Shown here piece after piece: positions 58,301 to 64,000 of a DNA stretch of 64,000 bases. A program made the translations under genes and the position numbers. The stretch comes from Syngnathus acus. Taxonomy: Eukaryota > Chordata > Actinopteri > Syngnathiformes > Syngnathidae. The notes under the pieces are model-generated. The model ran no database searches, had not been told where the DNA came from, and saw nothing but the letters and a program-made list of their open reading frames with translations. Positions within the stretch are counted from its first letter, which is position 1; each line of letters opens with the position of its first letter. The stretch covers positions 6,054,039-6,118,038 of the forward strand of contig NC_051097.1 in the NCBI RefSeq assembly GCF_901709675.1, in the 5' to 3' direction.

Positions 58301-61039
58301 ATGCACAAGCCAAAAAGCGCCGCATGGTTGCAAGATTCAATCCACGTACGTACTTACACACTTGTGCAGCCATGTTTATCTGATTGTTAGGAGTAATACC
58401 AAGGTAAGACTTAAATATTCGTTGTACCGTAGATAAACAGGGCCCTCCTCAAGCATAGTAAACTTTAATGGAGATTATAATGAAGCTGCCCACTATAGAA
58501 ATACCACCAAATCGATTTAATGAAAAAACTCATTTAGGATTTATACGGCAAAGTCAGAGGTGGAGGGTCTTATCTTCAAATCAGGATAAAGCCTCCCCCA
58601 TCCTGGAAGTCGATTAGAGAGTGGTACAAATGAGGTCTTTAACGATGCCGGGGTACTGTGGATGCGTGGCTAAATAGTAGCATTTAAAATGGAGTTAATC
58701 GGTACTCTTCCCAAAGTACGGAATTTTAAAACTAATATTTAACGTGTCAAACTTGGGTCATAAAAATGTCACTGTATAGGCAACCCGTCTAGCAAATATG
58801 CACGCACTCAGTGTGAAATTAAACAACCAAGTAAATCTTTAGTTATTTGCCTGCTTTAAAAATGTCATGACTTGGCAGCTCGGCTAGCCAAAGTACCAAA
58901 GCGAAAGAATCTTTTTAAAAAAAACCTCAAAACACTATCTTATAGAATCCAAAAGCTAGGCAGTGTTAGCTATGATTAGTGTTAGCTTACAATGTGACTA
59001 GCATTAGCTTCTGATACTAACAATGCTGCAGTAATTTTTGGCTAACTTGTCAACATGGGGCTAATTATGTTTGGTCATGTAATGCGTCACACTGCTACAG
59101 TTATTTTGAAGTGTGTAAGTTGTAATATGAAAAGCTAACTTTTTATAGTTTTCCACAACAATATTACTGGTAGCTTTCTGTTGTGCCAGCACAAACAAAA
59201 CCAGTGGTAAAGCCAAAGACAAAGCCAAACACGACACAATCCTGTCAAGTCTTTTAGGCACATTTTTCTTTCTAGAAAAAGGCTTTCAAATTGTACAAAT
59301 ATATTTTGAAGGTGCGGTATAATGACTGCATCGGTATACCCGTAATTGCTTTACTTATTCCAGTACCGAGTCTCCATTGGCAAGAATGCGTGCCAATCAA
59401 TATGATTGTGTAAACATTTATGAACTAAAATTCACTTCACTCGGTTCACCTACACGATTTACCTCTCAAACACCATTGTCACGTAAACGCTTACATAGAA
59501 TGATCGTAGGATTGGTTTAATGGTTAAGCGTGTTCCCTGCAGCACTTTCACATGAAGCATGAAAGCGCACTCCTGAATTATTCAACAGCACAAGGTCAAA
59601 GCCACTAAATCCTCTCTCGTGCTGTCTAAGGCTCTTTATCTGTGTTTTCTAACATGGAGAATTTGTTGTGACACCTCAAAAACGTCAGACAGACCCACAG
59701 CAACAAAATGACAAGTCGGCATCCCCTCAGTAGTAATGCACATGAAGGCACCACTATGAAAGGTTGTATCACAATTTGACACTATGTTATAATTTTGGAT
59801 GTCATCAGGTGTCGATATTTGATGTTTCTATATTTCTACTGTACCATAAGAGAAAACGACGCAATATGTTGTGATATCTTTATCAATATAATTGGTATCA
59901 TGATACAGCGCTAATAGCACTAATTGATATGTTGATAACAGATGTCATCTGTGTTTCTAACTTTTATTTTTATAGAAAGTCATCTGAAGCAGAAAGCATA
60001 CCAAAAAAAGTTTTATTTGAGACATGATGGTGTGTTATATTGTCGGTCTACATGTGTTGCTGCACTGTTTGTGTTGAGCGCATTGAATAACTGCAACATG
60101 GATGCTATTTAGAATTAGCATTAAGCTAGCAAACTGAACGCCCATGTGGTGACTACACAAAGTGTAATTCTATTTGAGGTTTACCTTGAGAGTGCACTTC
60201 AACTAGGAGCGACATAAAAGTAATTTTTCAGTTGTTCAGCAATATGTTCATGTAGCAAAGACAGTATGTACAACAAACAATACATTATGAACACTATCTT
60301 GAAATTTCATCCTCCTTAGCAGTACATGTGTGAGAATTCTGAGATTTATATCATATTGGAAAGTCCAAATGTGCATGAATTGTGGCTACTGGGTGCGTAC
60401 GAGTCATTTTTGAGGCTTGCATTGCGATACAGTATCGTAGCAAACAACGATACAGTAGAATATCGATATTTATTCATGCACCTTGTTGACACCACTTTAT
60501 GTGGGATCTGGGACATCCCCCTCCTGTCCTTTTGAGATCCACTCATATTCTGCATAATGCACAAGGTATGCAGCTGACTTGTATGTGTGTGTGAGAGAGA
60601 GAGACAGTGAGGGGGTGGGTGGAGTGGGGAACAAACTCTGCATGCAGGCCTACACAGAATGGAGCTCCTGTTTTGAAGAGCATCATCCATCCATCCGTCC
60701 ATCAATCCCTTTATCTTGCGGCCATTTGCATGGCTGCATCAAATATGCAAGACAATTAGCCCTAGAGGAGAAAATGGGATGTTCCGGATTGATTTCTTTG
60801 GTGATGTGATGGGATTAAATGGCTTGATGCCATGCGGTAACACATTCCGACGACCTTGTTTTGCCTAGGCAGGGTGGACGGGCTGCATTAAAGCAATCAT
60901 ATGCTGTTGTTGTAAAACAAAAATGAATTGAATTGAGAATGATAGATTTTTTTAGTTTTTTTTACATTACCTCAAGCAGTAGATATTAAAATATTCCTTT
61001 ATTAGTCCCACACGGGGAAATCGTAACGGTCCTACTTAC
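55350..61039 (-). other. mapk10: mapk10 5' intron region
   Basis: If the candidate leader exons at 61.0-61.3 kb are right, this is one 5.7-kb intron. It is mostly AT-rich. Notable contents are AATCGATT-rich repeat remnants at 56680-56900, a GC-rich patch at 57400-57660 that might be another promoter, and a zone at 59780-60480 rich in GATATC/CGATACAG motifs typical of fish DNA-transposon remnants. A poly-pyrimidine/TCCA repeat lies at 60680-60710. No coding exon was recognised. Confidence 0.45.
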
Positions 61040-61112
61040 CATTCCGTGCCAGCTGATAACGAACCAAGTCCAGTTCAAAACATCCCGACGGGAAGCGTTG
61101 CGGTTATCATGG
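61040..61112 (-). other. mapk10: Candidate mapk10 upstream exon (73 nt)
   Basis: The minus strand shows an acceptor (TCCTGCAG, AG at 61114-61113) and a strong donor (GGAATG then GTAAGT at 61039). The enclosed 73 nt would splice to the exon starting at 55349. That join is in frame and open: GGA ATG, GTA TTT, ATG AGC. It could be a 5' UTR exon or encode an N-terminal extension. Identification rests only on splice signals, frame and position. Confidence 0.45.
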
Positions 61113-61254
61113 CTGCAGGATCCCGAAAACGGGAGATGGAAACTACTTAAAATATATATATATGAAAATTGAATGCAATGATTGAGGAAAAAACAAAAAG
61201 CAAAAATCAAGAAGCAAAGATTAGCTGATGCTGATTCACTCTTCCCCGGCTCAC

Positions 61255-61460
61255 CGACACCTTGCAACCACTGTGCTGCAAGATGCTGGCTGTACCATTG
61301 TGCACCGGGAGGGTAGGGAAGGAGGGAGAGGGGGGATGAATAAAGGGAGGGAGGGTTGGAGGTAGAGGGGAGTGGTTGCCATGGCAACGGGAGAGGAGCT
61401 CATGTGACGTCAAAGCCGAGCAGTGCAAGAGGGAGGAAGGGAGACCGACTGGTGCCGTCC
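61255..61460 (-). promoter_or_regulatory. mapk10: Candidate mapk10 promoter and first exon
   Basis: A purine-rich (on plus), relatively GC-rich segment with a minus-strand donor (TGTCG then GTGAGC; exon end 61255). It holds a perfect RFX X-box palindrome GTTGCCATGGCAAC (61375-61388) and a full cyclic-AMP response element TGACGTCA (61405-61412), 16 bp apart. Both are common in neuronal and ciliated-cell promoters and fit a gene expressed mainly in neurons. The transcription start is not defined. Confidence 0.45.
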
Positions 61461-63130
61461 AATTACAACGAGCAGTCAGTCTACTTGTCCGTCTGTTCAC
61501 CTCATCGCGTGTTTGTCAGTTTGATATGCAAATGAATCAATATTAAATATAAAATACCCAATTTACAGATATGGTTCCAAATCATCATGCAAATGTTGTA
61601 TGATCAAAAAAGCTATTTTAAGTAAAAACATCTTAACCAGTCAGGTTACATTTTAACATAGGACCTTGTATTTAATAGCAGCTTCACAAATCTTGCATCC
61701 ATTGAACATTGTCTGCTTCAATTTCTTTCCAGGATGTCAGAATAACCTCCCAGAGCCGCAGTTCGGAACTGCCTCCTGCTCTCATTGACCTTTTACTTGA
61801 GGATGCTTCAAAGCTTCTCAATCTTGAGGACTCCTGAACGAGATGATGTACTTGCTGCATGAATCGTCTTCATTAAGAGTGTGCGCTGTATTAGCAACAG
61901 TCTGGATGTGGACTTCTCTGCTGTGAGGTAAGCTGCTTATAAAAAGTAGTAAAAGCAGTGCTCGCCTCATGTTCGTTGCGCCCAAATGCTGCGTTGATGT
62001 GCCATCTAGGCTATGGCAATACTTTAAAACTTTAGAGTTTCACAAGGTGTTCCATAAGGAGAGGAGGACCAAAATGGCATCGAAAAGTGTCTTGACACTT
62101 TCTTACCAGGTGACATATTTCAAAGGTGGCAAAAATGATCCCCAGGGAATTTTGAAACGCTCTACAGCTGGACTGTGAATGACTGAGCTGTCTTTAACCT
62201 GCTCGGTGCCCCCTCATTTCCGTCAGGCGGCGATGCTCTTTCAAGTGCAAATTTTCCCAAACCTTGATATGAGACACTCCTGTCGGGCTTCATTGGCACA
62301 GACTTTCAACACTTACAACAAATGCATTTATGTATATGGCTAGTATGTTGCCAAGCAAAATAATCACTGGGATTTATCCTAGTACTGGACATTGTGTGTG
62401 TGTGTGGGGGGGGGGGGGGGGGGGCAGAGGGCAGGTGGCAAGCTAAGTGGACGTCTGGGCCTCAGGGATGGAAAGGGATAATCCAGTTTTCAATTACATT
62501 AACTAACTCCTGCGTCACTTTGATTTATATTTTTCAAAGAAGTGTGTACAATTTGCTTCAATACAAAATATGACGGATTTGCACCAGGGTTTAATTCACA
62601 CTTGATGGGTCAATCCATTTATTGTTTTTGCAAGCCATTGAAAAAGTTTTCCTTAATGCGTCTGCTTAATGCTGCTTTTAAACCTAATTGGCGTTTTCCT
62701 TCTTTTTACATAATGTATGTCCTAAATTAAATGCATGTCACGTTGGACCAAACTTAATAAACATGACACAAGGACTGCACACATTAATCTTTATTATGGG
62801 AAGAGGAAATAATTATTGGCTGGTGTAATGAGCTCTACCGATCTCTAGATGGCGACAGGCGACAGCATTACGCGTGCGGTGGTAGTTCGGCACAAACGAG
62901 GAAGGAAGTATTTCGCTTTCAATCGTTTCCTGATTGCCTGGCTGAGATCCTTTGAAATAGAAGCAATAAAAACGGAATTAATCGATTGTAAAAATACAGT
63001 CAAAAATAAAACATTGTAAAAATGTAAAACTCGTGAGTTGGGAATGTTTAATGTGACAGTTTTTCTGTGTGTTTGTGTCGCCATGGTAACACTTAAACGA
63101 ACCGGGAGGGCCAATGGAAGAACTCGGTAG
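61461..63130. other. Spacer between mapk10 and the next gene
   Basis: Mostly AT-rich with no supported exon. It contains a GT/poly-G simple repeat (62393-62424) and, near the right end, an X-box-like palindrome GTCGCCATGGTAAC at 63077-63090. Several short open frames here show no resemblance to known proteins. Confidence 0.5.
62393..62424. repeat. GT run followed by poly-G
   Basis: Six GT units run directly into about 19 G residues. Runs like this are prone to slippage and assembly error. Confidence 0.9.
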
Positions 63131-63525
63131 AAGTGTCTGGTTACTGCCGGTCAGCCCACGCGAACTGGGCGAAAGGAGGGGTTAGTTAGTCCGATCGCTT
63201 CCCCCAGCAGTTATGGTAACTTGGACGGCAGTGAGCGAGTGACGCGCGGTGGTTCAACTCCATAACACGCGTCTCGTTGAAAGTTTGTTACCGAGAAGGT
63301 GCCTTTGAGGAACCGGGAGCGCAACTTTTTACGGGATATCCCTATCTGTCTAACCGAGGAGAGCAACCTGTCGCCCGCTTGCCTGCCTGCTCTTTCCCCT
63401 CCCCAAGATGTTGCTTTGTGGATGGGACGGCGTCTCGTCCCGTTCGTCTGCGCACGTCTTCTAGCTCCCCCGGAGAATCAAATTTAACCCCCGGCGTGTC
63501 TCTTTTGTAGCGCTTCTGTTCACCG
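63130..63525 (+). promoter_or_regulatory. GC-rich promoter and first exon of a rightward gene, probably ptpn13
   Basis: A CpG-rich segment ends in a strong donor, CACCG then GTAAGT, with exon end 63525. No long coding frame is obvious before it, so it looks like a 5' UTR exon of a plus-strand gene that continues off the right edge. In human 4q21 the gene next to MAPK10 on this side, transcribed in this direction, is PTPN13. The identity is therefore an inference from gene order only. The sequence from 63526 to 64000 looks like the start of its first intron. Confidence 0.4.
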
Positions 63526-64000
63526 GTAAGTTTCATTTTCAAGTAATTTTTTTCCCCCCCGAAACGCGACCATCAAACTTTTTTTCCCTTTAAGCGCTTT
63601 GCTAGCTGCTTTCTTGCTAAAGGAGGTACGAGCGCATCTAGTACATTTTAGACTTAAATATTAACAATTTAATTTAAATCGAAACGTGACAGCAAGGTCT
63701 TTTTGGTCAAATAATCAGTAAGGTGGTGTTTGCAAGGAGTGGAACACAAAAACATGAAAATAATTTACTTTATGGCTGCTTTGCTTATTGAGGGGGAAAG
63801 TAAGGATGGAAAATTAAATGGAAAAATTCCGACAATTACAATCTGCGGCTTTTTGGGGAAGAACGAGGTTTCCAAATATTCTCTTCCTCCATCATTAGCA
63901 TTCAATTGGTGCAATTGCCCAGGTCAAAGTTCACGAGTGTTTGGAATAGTTGTCCAGAGTAAGGGATGCAATTGATGGACGTTCCTGACTTGAGTGCTCA

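Overview
The window is vertebrate nuclear DNA, almost certainly from a teleost fish. Four multi-exon genes can be read directly by assembling exons with GT-AG splice sites and comparing the products with known vertebrate proteins. Introns are mostly short (about 80-1000 bp) compared with mammals. Non-coding DNA is AT-rich, with CA/GT, GGAT and AAT microsatellites, a hAT-like MITE, a degenerate LINE reverse-transcriptase piece and remnants of repeats common in fish genomes. I see no bacterial, plasmid, phage or CRISPR features.

Layout. (1) 1-12.7 kb, minus strand: the 5' part of herc1, a giant HECT-family ubiquitin ligase. I assembled 38 coding exons (about 2,240 codons) from the start codon at 11250 through the first RCC1-like domain and the SPRY domain, leaving the window at base 1. 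A GC-rich promoter with a non-coding first exon lies at about 12.29-12.7 kb. (2) 13.9-15.85 kb, plus strand: esm1 (endocan), two coding exons, 184 residues. (3) 15.9-22.7 kb: repeat-rich, AT-rich DNA with no recognisable gene. (4) 22.75-40.6 kb, plus strand: arhgap24 (FilGAP), nine coding exons, 789 residues (PH, RhoGAP, coiled coil). (5) 40.6-45.4 kb: 3' UTRs and convergent spacer. (6) 45.4-61.5 kb, minus strand: mapk10 (JNK3). The assembled CDS is 464 residues, the same length as human JNK3 alpha2. Both mutually exclusive kinase exons and the 5-nt tandem acceptor that makes long and short C-termini are present. (7) 61.5-64 kb: spacer, then a GC-rich first exon with a strong donor at 63525, pointing off the right edge. 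By comparison with human 4q21 (ARHGAP24, MAPK10, PTPN13) this is probably the start of ptpn13.

Relations between genes. arhgap24, mapk10 and the putative ptpn13 form a block conserved with human 4q21. herc1 (human 15q22) and esm1 (human 5q11) are joined to its left side, so a rearrangement junction lies between about 15.9 and 22.7 kb. The genes are independent eukaryotic transcription units, not an operon. Most of what merits a second look is in transcript architecture: the mapk10 alternative exons, a possible N-terminally extended JNK3 reading frame from candidate first exons at 61.0-61.3 kb, RFX and CRE sites there, a candidate PH-less arhgap24 first exon at 34.3 kb, and an overlapping upstream ORF on herc1.
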